Assembly: GCF_905163445.1 (NCBI RefSeq)
Contig: NC_053201.1
Coordinates: forward strand, 9,620,001 to 9,684,000
Direction: 5' to 3'
DNA length: 64,000 nucleotides
From: Pararge aegeria
Lineage: Eukaryota > Arthropoda > Insecta > Lepidoptera > Nymphalidae
Position numbers and translations under genes: made by a program. Positions 22,155-33,787 of the stretch are shown here, piece after piece; within the stretch, counting starts at the first letter, position 1; every line of letters starts with the position of its first letter. The notes below the pieces were generated by a model. That model was not told the DNA's origin, did not search any database, and saw only the letters and a list, made by a program, of their open reading frames with translations.

Positions 22155-22455
22155 TACCAACCAAGACAAAGGACCAAGGTGGTCCATCTGATGTTAAGTG
22201 TGGAACCGTCTCCTATGAACAGAGCAAATTCGAGGGTCATGCAAGAAACAAGGCCTGTAAAGAGCCGACCTGTGTCCATCAATTTGAGCCTTTTGTGCCA
22301 GTAACAATACCGGCAACAACGTCCTTTAGACCGGAGCAAATCATTGAAATAATGCTGCTTTGCGTCAGCATGGCGGTAATTTCTAATTCCGGGGAAGTCC
22401 CCGGAAGAGATCTCTCGCAGAGTACCACTGCTTCAAAAAGATGTATCTTGCAAGT
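22155..22455 (+). repeat. R4 repeat, longest copy
   Basis: 'ggtggtccatctgatgttaa', 'tcctatgaacagagc', 'accggcaacaacgtccttta', 'gaccggagcaaatcattgaa' and 'cggggaagtccccgga' set the block order used to recognise the copies at 16015, 6940 (inverted) and 30525. The 121-codon frame is not conserved between copies. Confidence 0.65.
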
Positions 22456-22459
22456 TTAG

Positions 22460-23035
22460 CAAGGTAAGTATTTAAGTCATAACCAAAAGCGATTATTTTA
22501 TTCTAATACTTATTGCGTATTCCTCTCACGTTTCCAATACTATTGTATCGGATCCAAAACTTATACCGGTAGTTCTGATTTCGTATTATAATTGGATATA
22601 ATTGTTCACAAAAGCACTTCAACGCTTTGGCTAACGTGTAATGATACTTAATTAATTGAGTACTTTAGTATACTTTATATCATGTTATTGTATGTCCGGT
22701 TGATTCTGAGCAAATTAATCGCTTGAAATTAACTCCCCTCTAATCAAGCAATCACCATTGAGTTAAGAACATTGTGTCATTGTGTACAAAACCAGTGAAA
22801 ACGTTTACACCCGCGGAATGCTGCTAGCTCACAAACTTTTTCCTATTTTCGCATTTTATATCAAACGCTTAGAACATTAGAGGTAAAATGATTACTGTCG
22901 CCTGCTAAATCGTATGAAGTGACTAACCGTTCGTTTGAGAAACCATTCTAAAGCGGAGTGGTTTTGATGCTTCAATATTAGTCGTGTACACGGTTTCCGT
23001 ATGTATTTAATTCTGTGTTTGTGTTCTCAATGAAT
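22460..23035. other. No gene seen
   Basis: AT-rich, no recognised family or terminal repeats. Confidence 0.4.
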
Positions 23036-23039
23036 AAAT

Positions 23040-23150
23040 AAAAGTCCAGGCTGAGCGCAGGCCTCCTCTTATAGGCTAGATCATAAACCCACCAAGCTGC
23101 GCCAGTGCGGGTTAGCGCTAATAACGGCTATTAAAGTGCTACTAGAAACA
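23040..23150. repeat. Fragment related to 2195-2450 and 53022-53225
   Basis: 'gcaggcctcctcttataggc', 'aaacccaccaagctgcgcca' and 'gtgcgggtt' match the 53050-53110 copy. Confidence 0.5.
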
Positions 23151-23189
23151 CCGAAGTGAACAGTGAACCAGACCAAATCCAGGCTGGGT

Positions 23190-23826
23190 TATGCCCGTTT
23201 TCACTAACGACGGACAAGGCTATTCCTAAGAAAGTAAAACATAATCAAAGCAAATACCCAGACAAACATTTAAATAATAAATAAATAAATATACTATGAC
23301 AATACACAGCTTGTGTTATGGGTACTAAGATGACTGATGAATATTTTTATGAATAATATCTATACATAGATACTTATATATACAACAAAACTTATATTAC
23401 ATACTTATATTACAATAATATATATATATTAACACACAGCCGCTGAAAAACATTCATGCTCATCACACAAACTTTTACCAGTAGTGGGAATCGAACCCAC
23501 GGCCTTTTACTCAGAAAGCAGGGTCGCTGCCGACTGCGCAAGTCGGCTGTATTTTTTACCATTATTTTCACTAGGCAACCCCTGTAACCTAACTTATCTA
23601 TGGTTCTTGCCACAACATTTTGTGTTTGTATTATCATAATTTTCATTATTCGTATGGATTTTAAGTTTTTCATCTGACAAGTGTCAGTTTACGAGACCTC
23701 TGAACTTTAAACAGCGCCTGACGTTGTTATACATCACATAAGAGTTCGTGAAACGTTTTTTTCACAAGGAAAAACCTGAGGCATGTGATTAAGGCGATTT
23801 CTAGGTTAAGTCAAAACGGGCATTAG
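23190..23826. mobile_element. MITE copy 2, with a SINE inserted
   Basis: Ends 'atgcccgttttcactaacga' (23191) and '...gttaagtcaaaacgggcatt' (right) are inverted repeats of the same family as 20406-20796. The interior of copy 1 is found at 23575-23670. An S1 SINE at 23272-23550 splits the element. Confidence 0.7.
23272..23550 (-). repeat. SINE S1, nearly complete, nested in a MITE
   Basis: On the minus strand the order is: head 'acttgcgcagtcggcagcga', 'ccctgctttctgagt', B box 'gggttcgattcc', 'gaatgtttttcagcgg', 'ttcatcagtcatcttagtac', tail. The 'gatggcgatgtgtg' block is lost. The minus-strand frame at 23410-23673 is just this SINE. Confidence 0.85.
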
Positions 23827-23858
23827 TCAGAGTTTTTAGACTAATGCCCGTTTTGACT
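23809..23858. repeat. Perfect 20-bp inverted repeat: two MITE ends back to back
   Basis: 23809-23828 (agtcaaaacgggcattagtc) and 23839-23858 are exact reverse complements separated by 10 bp. The left arm is the right end of MITE copy 2. The right arm is a third copy of the same terminus with no recognisable body after it. Confidence 0.85.
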
Positions 23859-24086
23859 AGGAATCAGGATCAAGTTATCTGTAATCGAACACATATAACA
23901 TAGTGATAATGCTGTATGCACCCATAACTGATGGTTGTAACGGCATTTTTTTGGAAAAAAAAGCCTTACTCTGTTTAATTGTTATTAATGCATTGCTGGT
24001 GTATCATAAGAATGAATAAATAAACATGCACTAAGTATGAAGGGGTCAAGAGATCAATATTTATTAATGATATTTAACAAAATAGG

Positions 24087-24165
24087 AAAGGGTTATCGAG
24101 TCTACCGGTGATCCTAGAGCAAGCAGTTAAATTGGCCAACGATAGTTTGGCCATTCAAAAAACAA
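24087..24165 (+). pseudogene. LINE family B scrap
   Basis: 24087-24122 'aaagggttatcgagtctacc...gatcctagagc' encodes the KRVIESTGDPRA piece of the family B C-terminus. The following 'ttggccaacgatagtttggcc' corresponds to its YLGQRISLA region, rearranged. Confidence 0.6.
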
Positions 24166-24741
24166 ATGTGAAAGAAATAAATAAAAAAAAAAAACCTGCT
24201 TATTTATTGCAACCCAACATTAAACAAAAATCAGGTAGGATGAAAAATTAATCCAAAATAAATAAAAAAAAAGCATTTAAGTTTACGTTGTTTCACTAAC
24301 AAGCTCATGGATTAGAATCCCAAACGACGACTAAACGACAAAAATTCGAGTTAACATATTGCTTAGTCACTTTAACCCTTAATACAAAATTTACAATGCC
24401 ACCTCACATTTTAAAATTCTACTATCCCGTGAACTATACGGTAAAAGCCAGTAAAAAGCATACTAAAAGTCCCGAAGTAATTTGATATTGCTTAAACCAC
24501 ACAAAGAAACATAAAAAGAACATGAAAATTAATAACAAAGTTTCCGATTCAAAAATTTTGTCCCTCGCTGCCACATTTTGGTGGGAGCAGCACAGTTTTA
24601 TCGTGTTGAACTTTCGGATTTGTCGGCAACTTTACCGTAAATACGGAAAAATATTATTTTAAAGCTAATATTAAATTCAATAAGGTAGAGTGGTTTCAAA
24701 ACTTTTTTACCAGGATGAAGGCTATCTGAATCTATAAATAA
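24166..24741. other. No gene seen
   Basis: A-rich stretch with several long A runs, nothing recognised. The minus-strand frame at 24598-24840 crosses the Helitron end and is chance. Confidence 0.35.
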
Positions 24742-25126
24742 TCTATATATATATATATAAAAGACAAAGGTGACTGACTGACTGACTGATCCATCAACGC
24801 ACAGCTCTAACCGCTTGACGGATCGGGCTGAAATGCACACAGATAGTTATTACAAAATGAAATGATTTTTGATAATTCCAACCCTATGACGGAGTTTAAA
24901 TTGGGGATGAAAGTTTGTATAAAATCCTGATTGAAAACTTTGATTTTAGGCTTTCGATTAAAAATAAAGAAATACGTGATGAAATCATATTATAAAAGTC
25001 ATCATCATATAAATGAAACTTTCATATTCTTCTATTAGCAGCAAGACTTTTTGTTAAACATTTGTTGTTAAAATTTCCAAATCAAATATTTAACCTAAAG
25101 TGAGCGAAGCCGCGGGCAAAAGCTAG
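24742..25126 (+). mobile_element. Non-autonomous Helitron, 385 bp
   Basis: Starts TCTATATATATATATA after A and continues 'aaagacaaaggtgactgact', a (TGAC)n stretch. Ends 'gcgaagccgcgggcaaaagc' plus TAG at 25126, before T. The CTAG end, GC-rich subterminal region and A|T insertion site fit Helitrons. It is a different subfamily from 12516-12814. Confidence 0.8.
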
Positions 25127-25399
25127 TTATATATAAGAAACATGAACCACGCACCATTGCAAAGACTTGTGGTGGCTCCTAAGAACACTGCGGTAGCAAC
25201 TTTCGTAAAAAGGAAATTATATAATTAACAAATACTTCAATTTGAAAAAAGTTCACCAATAAGAAATATTAGTAAATAAAGAAACGGATGAAAGTCATTT
25301 TAAAATCGATTATTAAGAAACGCATCTTTTACCTGTGTAAAGTGTATTAAAGTTGTGCTTACTTTGTGCAACTTATTTACTAGTTAGTTTTACATCAGA
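25127..25399. other. No gene seen
   Basis: AT-rich, no recognised repeat. Confidence 0.4.
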
Positions 25400-25590
25400 C
25401 AGCGAATTAATTTTATAAGCCGCGCTCCTACTATAAGAGAAAATCCTTCATCGTAAAACGAGTTTAAAACGCCGGAGTCACGTAGCCAGAAAATCGTATT
25501 TGTGGCGCAAACACGTTCCCAATAAACTGTTAACTTCGATACATCGGCGCTTCGATTTGGGACGAGATTCCTTTGACAGGTATCTGATAT
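25400..25590 (-). repeat. Inverted copy of 1770-1945
   Basis: Shares 'acgagtttaaaacg', 'cacgtagccagaaaatcgta' and 'caataaactgttaacttcg' in reverse complement with 1770-1945. Confidence 0.7.
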
Positions 25591-25789
25591 ACCATATTTT
25601 TAGTTAGCAAAAACTTTAAGTAGTTTAGCCCGCGTGTTCTACTTTAAATTAGCATTATTTATTTATTTTAAATCATGTTAGTACGGCACGGCCACTTACA
25701 CAGACTAGATATACCCATAGCAATTTATTGAACGAAATTAAACAGGTCATAATGAGAAATAAAACCCTTTTTCTGTGCTCGGTTACGAT

Positions 25790-25970
25790 GGGAGGCTTCG
25801 GCAGAAGCTAGTTACTACCCTACTGACAAAGATGTGCCGCTAAGCTATTTAGCATTACGGTATGCAATCGCGTAGAAACCGATTACCCGTACCATCTTAG
25901 ACTGCAATATCACTAGACTGCAATAACAGCAATTGAAAATGCAGTCAAGGGCTTAAAACCAAGATTTATC
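25790..25970 (+). repeat. Helitron-like end followed by S3 fragment
   Basis: 25792-25812 'ggcttcggcagaagctagtt' has the CTAG|T form. 25845-25965 carries S3 blocks 'gatgtgccgctaagc', 'gtagaaaccgatta', 'accatcttagactgcaatatcac'. Confidence 0.5.
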
Positions 25971-26009
25971 TTACTGCAATTAATAAAGAAAATACTACAG
26001 CAGATATAA

Positions 26010-27260
26010 CAAAAGGAATAATTTTGTTTTCTTCAAACAACTTGTTTCCATCTTATATCTTATCTAGTTTTAATTCAATATGAGATTGAAGATCTCAATT
26101 AGGCACTAAGCTGTTATCTATAGAACAGAATCTATTGTTAAATAAATTTGCTCTCATAAATATAGTAGGATGAGAGTCTTGTGAAAAATCTTGAAACTTC
26201 TCTTGAAGCACCCGAGTCTTAAAGGCCCTCGAGACGTCCGGTGAGTTAGACGGTCCTAAAGATATTACGAGATTTATAATGGGTGGTACGTTTGAGTACC
26301 TCAACCATATTCTTACGCAATAATATTAATTTAATGTAATTTACAAAAGTACTAATTCATCATTTCAATAAGTTACATTTATATTATAAATATATAATAA
26401 CAACATAGAATGAAAAGAAAAGTTATTGTGAATGAGAATATAATAATAAAATATCTCACAAACTATAAAAAAAAATCTCTTTCTAGAGGATCAGCTTATT
26501 TTATTTGTTTATCAAGACTACTACTACTACGAATACTTAGGTACGTACTGTCTATAAGAAAACTAGTTACAACAAGTTTTAAAGTTGTTTGACTTTTTAT
26601 CTACAAACACTACTTGAAACACAAAAGTACTAAAAGCTTTATTCTTCCCATTCACGGTAATAGTACTAGAAATCTAGACCTTACCCAGATAATAATCCAG
26701 TCTGCTGTAGGTTCTTTTATAAAACGTTTTACATGAACAAAAAATATTGGAATGGATTTATTTTATGAAAAGATTTTACTATTTATTTTGAATATTTTTA
26801 CAGCTACAATGGTGTCTGAGGTATTATTTTCCCTTGGCAAAAGTTGCGTAAGTATGCATAATGTCGGATTACCGAATGTCCAATACCTGTCTCCAATTTT
26901 ATTGAGCGGTCAGTAGTAATAAATAATAAATATATATAGAAATATACGTTAAATGAATTTTTTTTTTTCTTTTACACAAGTTTAACCACATAATGTTGGT
27001 CTCAGAGACTCCGACAGCTTGGTTTTTGAAATTATTCCGTTAATAAAGACGAGACGCAACTGTGTATCAGTGTACTTTTTCTGTCGTCTACCATCACGCA
27101 GTGTGCTTCAGACATATTCGCATTTAATAATTACAGGTAATAAATTTTCACCGACGTGAGGTAATTGCGTTATTTTATACAAGTGTATATTTGTTGTCCT
27201 CATTTTTTGAAGTCAGTTCAAACACAATTGAAATTTAAATTCAAAAATCAAGTCTTTCTG
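26010..27260. other. Long stretch with no gene seen
   Basis: AT-rich. The short frames at 26095-26304 (-) and 26410-26592 (+) show no domain, codon bias or conserved motif. Confidence 0.4.
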
Positions 27261-27264
27261 TATA

Positions 27265-27375
27265 TAGTATCTCTACCACAGGTCTAAAGGCAGATTCTGC
27301 CGAGAGAGAGAAGCAAACAAGAAACTTAGCAATTAATCTACCATCATAATTTTACAATTCAATAATCAGTTTATG
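27265..27375 (-). repeat. LINE R3 3' UTR scrap
   Basis: 'tagtatctctaccacaggtc...gcagattctgccgagagaga...agaaacttagca' matches 37125-37180 with substitutions. Confidence 0.55.
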
Positions 27376-27379
27376 TCTT

Positions 27380-28080
27380 GTGGGAGAAACAAGAAGTGCT
27401 ATTCGCTGGACCTAACACATATTATGCTACTATATATTACCTTAGGTAGGGTGGTATATTGTCAAATACCGTAGTGTACAACTAGTTTAACTGTCCTTAT
27501 GTCATAATTCTCTGTATGGCACACATGTCACGAGACGATAGCAGTTTACGACCCCAGTTTACGAGTAAATAAGATCTGTCATGTATACCACGAACCAGAG
27601 ATCTAAATTCTACATCTGTAGTAGAAAATGTAGACTCCATATCCATTCTTAATATAAATGTTAAAATGTGTGTCTGTTTGTTACAACTTTTAACATTACG
27701 CCCATCTGATTGTATTTAAATGTAGAGTTTGCGAAGTTAGGCTTTGAAGAGTTAGAAGCTTGGCGCTACAATAGATTTTTGTTAATACGATATGGTCTCG
27801 TCTTGATAACATTTTACAAGAAATTATTTTTGGTGTAGATTTTTGGGGTTTCGCCATTTGTCTGTAGGTACAAATAAAATACTCAATTATTTTTAAGTAT
27901 GTGTTTATCTGGAAAACATACTTAAAAATAAAACAACCAACCAACTTACTCCTCTTTTAAAGTCGGTTTAAGAACGACTTTTCAAAATCTTTTCCCCTTA
28001 AATGTATTGCGGTGGTCCTAACTACAAGCGATGAAAAATGGCACCGGCTTCAACTTGTGATAATCAGCGGTTGTATTTTT
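27380..28080. other. No gene seen
   Basis: 27640-27690 'cttaatataaatgttaaaatgtgtgtctg' resembles the start of a retroposon-like repeat. Nothing else recognised. Confidence 0.35.
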
Positions 28081-28084
28081 GTAC

Positions 28085-28275
28085 ATGTCGTACTTGACCT
28101 TAAATTTGAGATGGTAATAACAAAAATAATACCCGGCTTTGTTTCTTCATGTGGACTTCTTCGCGTTTGAAAACATCGTAGTCTTAGTTTTCGAATGCAG
28201 TTATCCACACACAGGTTTTTTGTGACGTACATAAATGGATGGGCCTATTTGAATAGAAAAATATTTGACTCTGAT
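28085..28275 (+). repeat. LINE family A 3' UTR
   Basis: 'gagatggtaataacaaaaa', 'cgcgtttgaaaacatcgtag' and the end 'cctatttgaatagaaaaata' align with 18750-18980. Confidence 0.6.
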
Positions 28276-29320
28276 TAAGCTCTGCTCTTATCGATATTGC
28301 ACAATGTGCAGAAGAGCTGTTGAGTACACGCTCGAGGCAGAAACAGTGTTAAGGTAAACGTGGACGGTGTGGCACGTAAACATAAACAATAAACATGTCT
28401 GCAGGACTGTTGATGCTTATGGAATTAGTTTTACGACAGAATATTGTGTGGAGCCATCAGTTTAAATATTAATTATAAAACAATTTTCACTTCTCATGCT
28501 AGGTGAGGATTTTTTTTCAATGCAAAGAGTATATAAACACAACGTTGTTTATTGCTCTTTTTCAATTAAGTTTTTTTTATATATTTTAAACTTTCGTACA
28601 TGTTTTGTTAATGTATATTAAGGAGGTCAAATGATAGCAACGACCAAAAAATATTAAAATTCATAGTCTGTGCTCAGAAGATTGGCGGGAAACCATGAAA
28701 ACCGTATTTGTTTTTTTGCAATCTATTCTTGTCTCTAAGGGTTTTATGTAAAGTAATAACTTCTTATGAAATCGTAAAGCGCTTCGTTACGTAACGCGTT
28801 ACGGCGCCAGACTGCCTGTCTTCTCCTCTCTCACTTTACACCCACAGCTATTTTATTGATTATACAATATATTTTATTAAACAATCATACATAAAATTTA
28901 AGTAACGAACTAAGTTTTTCTCAAGTTAAACCATTTTAATATTAAATAGTTAAACTAAGATTGTTTTAAGGAAGATTATTACTTCTGTCGAAAGTCCCAA
29001 AACGCACCCTTTCTTGGTTATTCAGCATTCTCAATTGTGTTCTAATTTTAATAATTTTGTGGGAGCTAGATGGATTATTCTTATTAATTTGCGTTATTTT
29101 TAAATACCATCTCTGATGCGAATTTGTATTTTATTATATAAAAATAACCAAACATTGCAAGTTCATTTTGTAACATAAATATGTAAACATGTAAAATGTT
29201 ACATGTAAACATATATAAGTCCCCTATAGAAGACAAAAGTGGCACGTATTACAAAAGTTATTTTGTCTTTATTTGAAATAATTTATTTTATATCATCACA
29301 ATCGAAATAAAAGCAGTGCT
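28276..29320. other. No gene seen
   Basis: 28775-28810 is a GC-rich self-complementary scrap ('cgttacgtaacgcgttacgg'). 29175-29215 repeats 'atgtaaacatgtaa'. No frame supported. Confidence 0.4.
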
Positions 29321-29324
29321 TAAC

Positions 29325-29480
29325 TCGGTCGTTTAATCCAGTTTCCTCAAATATTTCTGATCTGACCCGGGAATCGAAACTTATACCTAAAACAAATTGC
29401 ATCTCGGGAATAAAATGGGTTTTATGAATTATTGTACGTACTTTTATTCCGACCACGGCAAACACTTCTACTAGAAAAAG
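29325..29480 (-). repeat. Possible SINE fragment
   Basis: 'ctgacccgggaatcgaaact' reads in reverse as a tRNA B-box-like 'gtttcgattcccgggtc'. There is no second copy in the window, so the call is weak. Confidence 0.35.
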
Positions 29481-30410
29481 TAGTTTAAAAATTCCGGGTT
29501 TTCGAGCTCTCATCATGGAATGCGTTGTAAGTTGAAGTGTGGCAAAACATGGATGGCTATTGCGATGTAATGTCACATTTCTCTGTAAGTGTTCCAAAAC
29601 TACCCCAATGTGGATGGATATACTTTAACTATGTTCAATGCTTAGTTATCTTTATGGGGTGTTCTATCTCCTTCATCTACTCTATGGTAACAAGAAACTT
29701 TTGTGTTATTTAGGTTTACGACGTATCAAAGATCTTTTCAACATAAATATTTCACGCGATCCTTTGGCACAAAGCTTTACGATCATCAGGCGAACCTGAG
29801 TAGAATCAGTTGCTTTGTATGCTTATATAAGACACGGTGATAGCTGAGTGATAAGATCTTGGGCTTTGAGTGGACCGTGTCGGAACATCAAATAAATTTT
29901 CTGCAGCAAAACATCGGTTTAAAGATTTTTATTTTTCAAAAAGAACATACTGTTTATTTATTTCATTACATATACCAACGATACACTGTATCATCAATCA
30001 TTTTAGATTATAGTTTATTGTCCGAAAACAGTTATCACTTACAGTTAAAACAGTTATACTTAGGTATACACAACATTGAAGTAAGTCCGTTTTAAAATAA
30101 TTGAATTAAGTTAAAATCAAAAATAGTAAAAATAAAAGAATTAATATTAAACAAATTAAATTAATGATTCAAATTAAAAAAAAAAACAATTTAAAAAATT
30201 TAATCTAAGTTTAATCACTGTTTGTTCACTTAAAAAAGATAATAGGTTTACAATTCAATTCTTAAACTCTACACAGAACGCATGCACGCATTTTGTTATG
30301 TTTAGCAGTATTCTATGGTGAAGTTACAAATTAGGAATTCTAGTAGCTTCTAAGTAGCTATAGTGAATGACTAACTTATAAATATTTTCGAAAATATAAT
30401 CCTTTAACTT
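29481..30410. other. No gene seen; A/T-rich centre
   Basis: 29835-29890 ('acggtgatagctgagtgataag') looks like a worn SINE head. 30100-30240 is extremely AT-rich. Confidence 0.35.
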
Positions 30411-30414
30411 ATTT

Positions 30415-30825
30415 TTAAAAACATCGTGAGGAAACCTGCATGCCTTCGAGCTCTCTATAATGATCACAAAGGCGTGTCAAGTCTACCAATCTGCGGCCAG
30501 CTAGGCGCCTTAATTCTAGCAGACGACGGCAGAGGCGAGGAACACGTCCTATACAGTGACGCCCTATCTAGGAGAGGCTAGGTGTTAAGCCAAGACCTCA
30601 TGTACCTGTAATTGCAAAAATGCTGCTTAGCGCAGATACAAGCATGGTGATAGTACTACCCCGGAGGAGCAGTCTCAAACGCCTGATACGATACACTTCA
30701 GTTCTGTATGAGCTCGAACGATGCAAAGATACCTCACGTTGTCTAAGACATTTATCACAAGTTTTGGATTGTTACTGACCACCAGGTGAGATGCAGTCAA
30801 GGGCTAACTTATAGTAGAATAAAAA
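30415..30825 (+). repeat. S2 tail, R4 and S3 tail fragments in series
   Basis: 30418-30520 carries the S2 3' half ('aacatcgtgaggaaacctgc', 'gtctaccaatctgcggccag'). 30525-30700 carries R4 words ('aatgctgcttagcgcag', 'ctaccccggaggagc'). 30778-30825 carries the S3 tail ('accaccaggtgagatgcagt'). Confidence 0.6.
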
Positions 30826-31825
30826 AAAGAATGTTGGTGGGTATTTTGATCTAAATATAAACTCTATCGATGCAAAGATACCTCATGGTGTCTCAGTCGT
30901 TTAACATGAATCTAGATTTTAAACGTTTTTCTATTCGTATTGTATTCTTCAATATTTTTGGTTGACCAAAGCCAATTTTTAGTCGGTCTTGTCTGAGAAT
31001 AACTTGTCAGAAAAACCGTACCCAGTACCCAGATCCATAGCTGAAAAAGTTGCCGCTGAACCAGCGAGGCAGCTTTCGTATATTTAAAAGCGATAAACAA
31101 ATTAAATAATCCTTTGTTGGAATTACAGATAGCAAAAGTTAATCGACGAAATTCTTGCTTTGTACCGTACGTAAGTTAAGTCAACAAATACGATTGAGCT
31201 CGAATAACTTTGAAACGATCCGTTTATTCGCAAATTATGTGCGAGCCGATAGAACTTTATTACCAGAATGCATAGTTTCCAACTTACGTCCAGAATGAAG
31301 TTTGCAAAGTACGTATAGTTTGCGTATTTGGCAATCAAAGGTTTTGTAAAAAAATAAACAAACCCGCTTAAGACGTTGACTGGCCAACCCACATTTCGAC
31401 ACCTTCAAGTGACATCCTTAGTGTTTTTAATTTTTAATTCTAAAATGTAACTATACAATGTGTAGATGAAAAGCGTAATAATACTTTTCAGGCTTTAGAG
31501 GTACTCTATTTACCTGTCTCTGAGACTCACATGTGAAACCGAAAGTAGTTTTTACTGAAATAAATCAGACACAGCTCTAACATCACATGCAAAGTCATGT
31601 GGCTCCTGTCACTTTGCTGCGCGTGTCGATCTTATTCAATAGCGATGTCATAACTAAACACTTAGAAGGCTTTGAATTCGTTTGTATGGAATAATAAATA
31701 TGTTTCTTTTGTAATTTTATTAATGTTTCTTTACCTACACTTGGAGGAATTATCATTTTTTTATAAAATAAATATTTTTAAAGGGTAAGGTTTTAGGTAA
31801 AGGGGTTTGATACCTTATGAAATAC
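30826..31825. other. No gene seen
   Basis: The minus-strand frames at 30912-31100 and 31123-31392 show no recognisable motif. 'cgatgcaaagatacctcac/tgg' occurs at 30719 and 30869, a short direct repeat. Confidence 0.4.
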
Positions 31826-32250
31826 TAGCTATTACCCACGGCTTTGCACGCGTGGTCATTTGAAAAACTTTGCCAGGAGGAATAGGACATCGATCGTGAA
31901 TACAGAACAGTGCACTATTTTAGGACGCTTGTGTCTCCTTTATTCTGCGTCCTTTCAACTATTTCTATACCAAAAATAAAGTCGTTTGTACGAACGTGAA
32001 TGAAGGACGATTTTTCTATCTATCTATCCATGCCAAAAATCACGGCAATCTGTTGCCCCGTTCTGTGAAGGACAAAACGTAAGCGTAATAGTACCTTCCC
32101 CAGGAACTTTACTTTTTTCCGGGATAAAATATACTCTAAATACTCTAAATTTGTATAATAAAAGGTTACCTTAATATTCCACCAATTTGCGCTTAGCGGC
32201 ACGTCTGTGTCGGCATGGTGGTAACTAGCCACGACCGAAACCTCCCACCA
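31826..32250 (-). repeat. Helitron-like or retroposon fragment followed by S3 fragment
   Basis: Starts 'actagctattacccacggct' (a CTAG end read inverted), contains 'cctttcaactatttctatac' and 'ccgggataaaatatactcta', and ends in S3 words at 32187-32250 ('gcttagcggcacgtctgtgt', 'cctcccacca'). Confidence 0.5.
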
Positions 32251-32835
32251 AATCAATTAATTCGTTGAATATAATAACTTAAGAACACCGTGGCTAAAGT
32301 CGTGATTACTATCACTTTGACGTGATCATAATTACTCTTTAAGCCTCCAAATCTGCAATAGGGATGCGTGGAGGATCTAGTCCGTCTATGTATGAGTACG
32401 TGCACTATGCTTATCAGCACAACGCCATCTATATCTAGATTAGAGAACTCTTCCCTCATTAAGAAGAAACACCTCATACATTTACGTGTACCAACTACGT
32501 TTACATGCGAAAACATTTCTTACTTGGAAAGCCCCTAACTGCTTGACAAATCGCCTTGTTTAGGGCAAATTATGTTTTTGCTAAATTTTCAACCTTATTC
32601 TTAGAGACATAAAGCACATGAAACAATGTTTATAATGAGACAACAAATCGTTAAGAAGATTACACTCTCTACATTTTATTCGAAGAGATTTGTAGTCGGC
32701 ATAGTGTTTAGTCTAAAGTGATTGTCATAAAGATAACGAGGGGAATTGCAATTCCTTCTCGTTACTCTACTTTGACCCGATAGGAAGTATGATTAGCAAG
32801 ATCCTTGGCAAAGCTCAGAAGGCTCAAAAAACTAT
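32251..32835. other. No gene seen
   Basis: The 87-codon minus-strand frame at 32253-32516 has no domain. No repeat family recognised. Confidence 0.35.
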
Positions 32836-33054
32836 CTTTCTGAGTCCATGGCCGTGGGTTCGATTCCCACAACTGGAACATGTCTGTGAAGAACATAAAT
32901 GTTTTTCGTCTGGGTGTTTATCTGTATATTATAAGTATTTATGTATATCATAAAAATATTTATCAGTCATCTTAATACCCATAACATAAGCTACGCTTAC
33001 TTTGGGGCTAGATGGCGATGTGTGTATTGTCGTAGTATATTTATTTATTTATTT
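32836..33054 (+). repeat. SINE S1, lacking the first ~30 bp
   Basis: Starts at 'tttctgagtccatggccgtg', has an intact B box 'gggttcgattcc', the 'gtctgggtgtttatctgtat' middle, and the full tail 'gctagatggcgatgtgtg' with (TTTA)n. Confidence 0.85.
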
Positions 33055-33437
33055 GAGACTGGTACATCCATCCTATAATATTTGAAACGTAATACAACTT
33101 TTAAATCAAATAGCGCTAAATAAGTCTGATGTTCGGTCCTTTTAATCTAATTCTGCTCGCGGGTGCACACTAGAAAACTTTTCGATTAACCGAAACGGAC
33201 GTTTTCAAATGAACCAAACCGCACGTCGGTTTAACAGTGAGTTCCGTCCGATTTTCCAATATTATGGCTTCATTTCATGCAACTCTGTTGTTAAGATTGA
33301 CTACGTCTAACAATAAACAAAGTATACCGTTTACAATCTACTACTACTAAAGTACGAAGAAATGGTTTTTCTTTTCTGAGTTAACAACATAACTCAGAGA
33401 ACTGATGGACGTTGGGGCCTCAATTTGCAAGCACACC
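33055..33437. other. No gene seen
   Basis: Nothing recognised apart from AT-rich DNA. Confidence 0.4.
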
Positions 33438-33619
33438 CAGTGGCGTGCATAGAGGGTATGCACAGGGTATGCGGATAATATAAAATGAAAAAAATCTCTA
33501 GTAAGAGTTATAAAAAACTTAAGGATATTCATTGTAGGAGTTATAAAAAGCCTATCCCTAAATATTTATAATTCGTAATGGGGATTTTTTCCGTGCATAC
33601 CCTCTATGCACGCCGCCTG
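33438..33619. mobile_element. MITE, 182 bp, with long exact TIRs
   Basis: From 5 bp inside the left end and 6 bp inside the right end, a 22-bp stretch beginning 'ggcgtgcatagagggtatgc' is perfectly inverted. The CAGTGGCGTGCA start equals that of the hAT-like MITE at 929. The flanks do not show the 8-bp duplication, so target duplications are lost or the outermost bases differ. Confidence 0.65.
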
Positions 33620-33787
33620 CCGTACATACCTGACGAGGTAGACAGATGACATCAAACGAGTAGCAAGAGCTCAACCCAAGCGGTATAAGACCGTCGTATT
33701 TAGCACTCCCTGTAAAAGACCTATGTTCTGCATTGGACGGTTGTTATGACGATGATAATAATGATTACTAAAAGTCAACTTATAAAA

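Noticed and set aside
22094..22459. 121-codon frame
   Set aside because: Coincides with the R4 repeat. The other R4 copies at 6940, 16015 and 30525 do not keep the frame.
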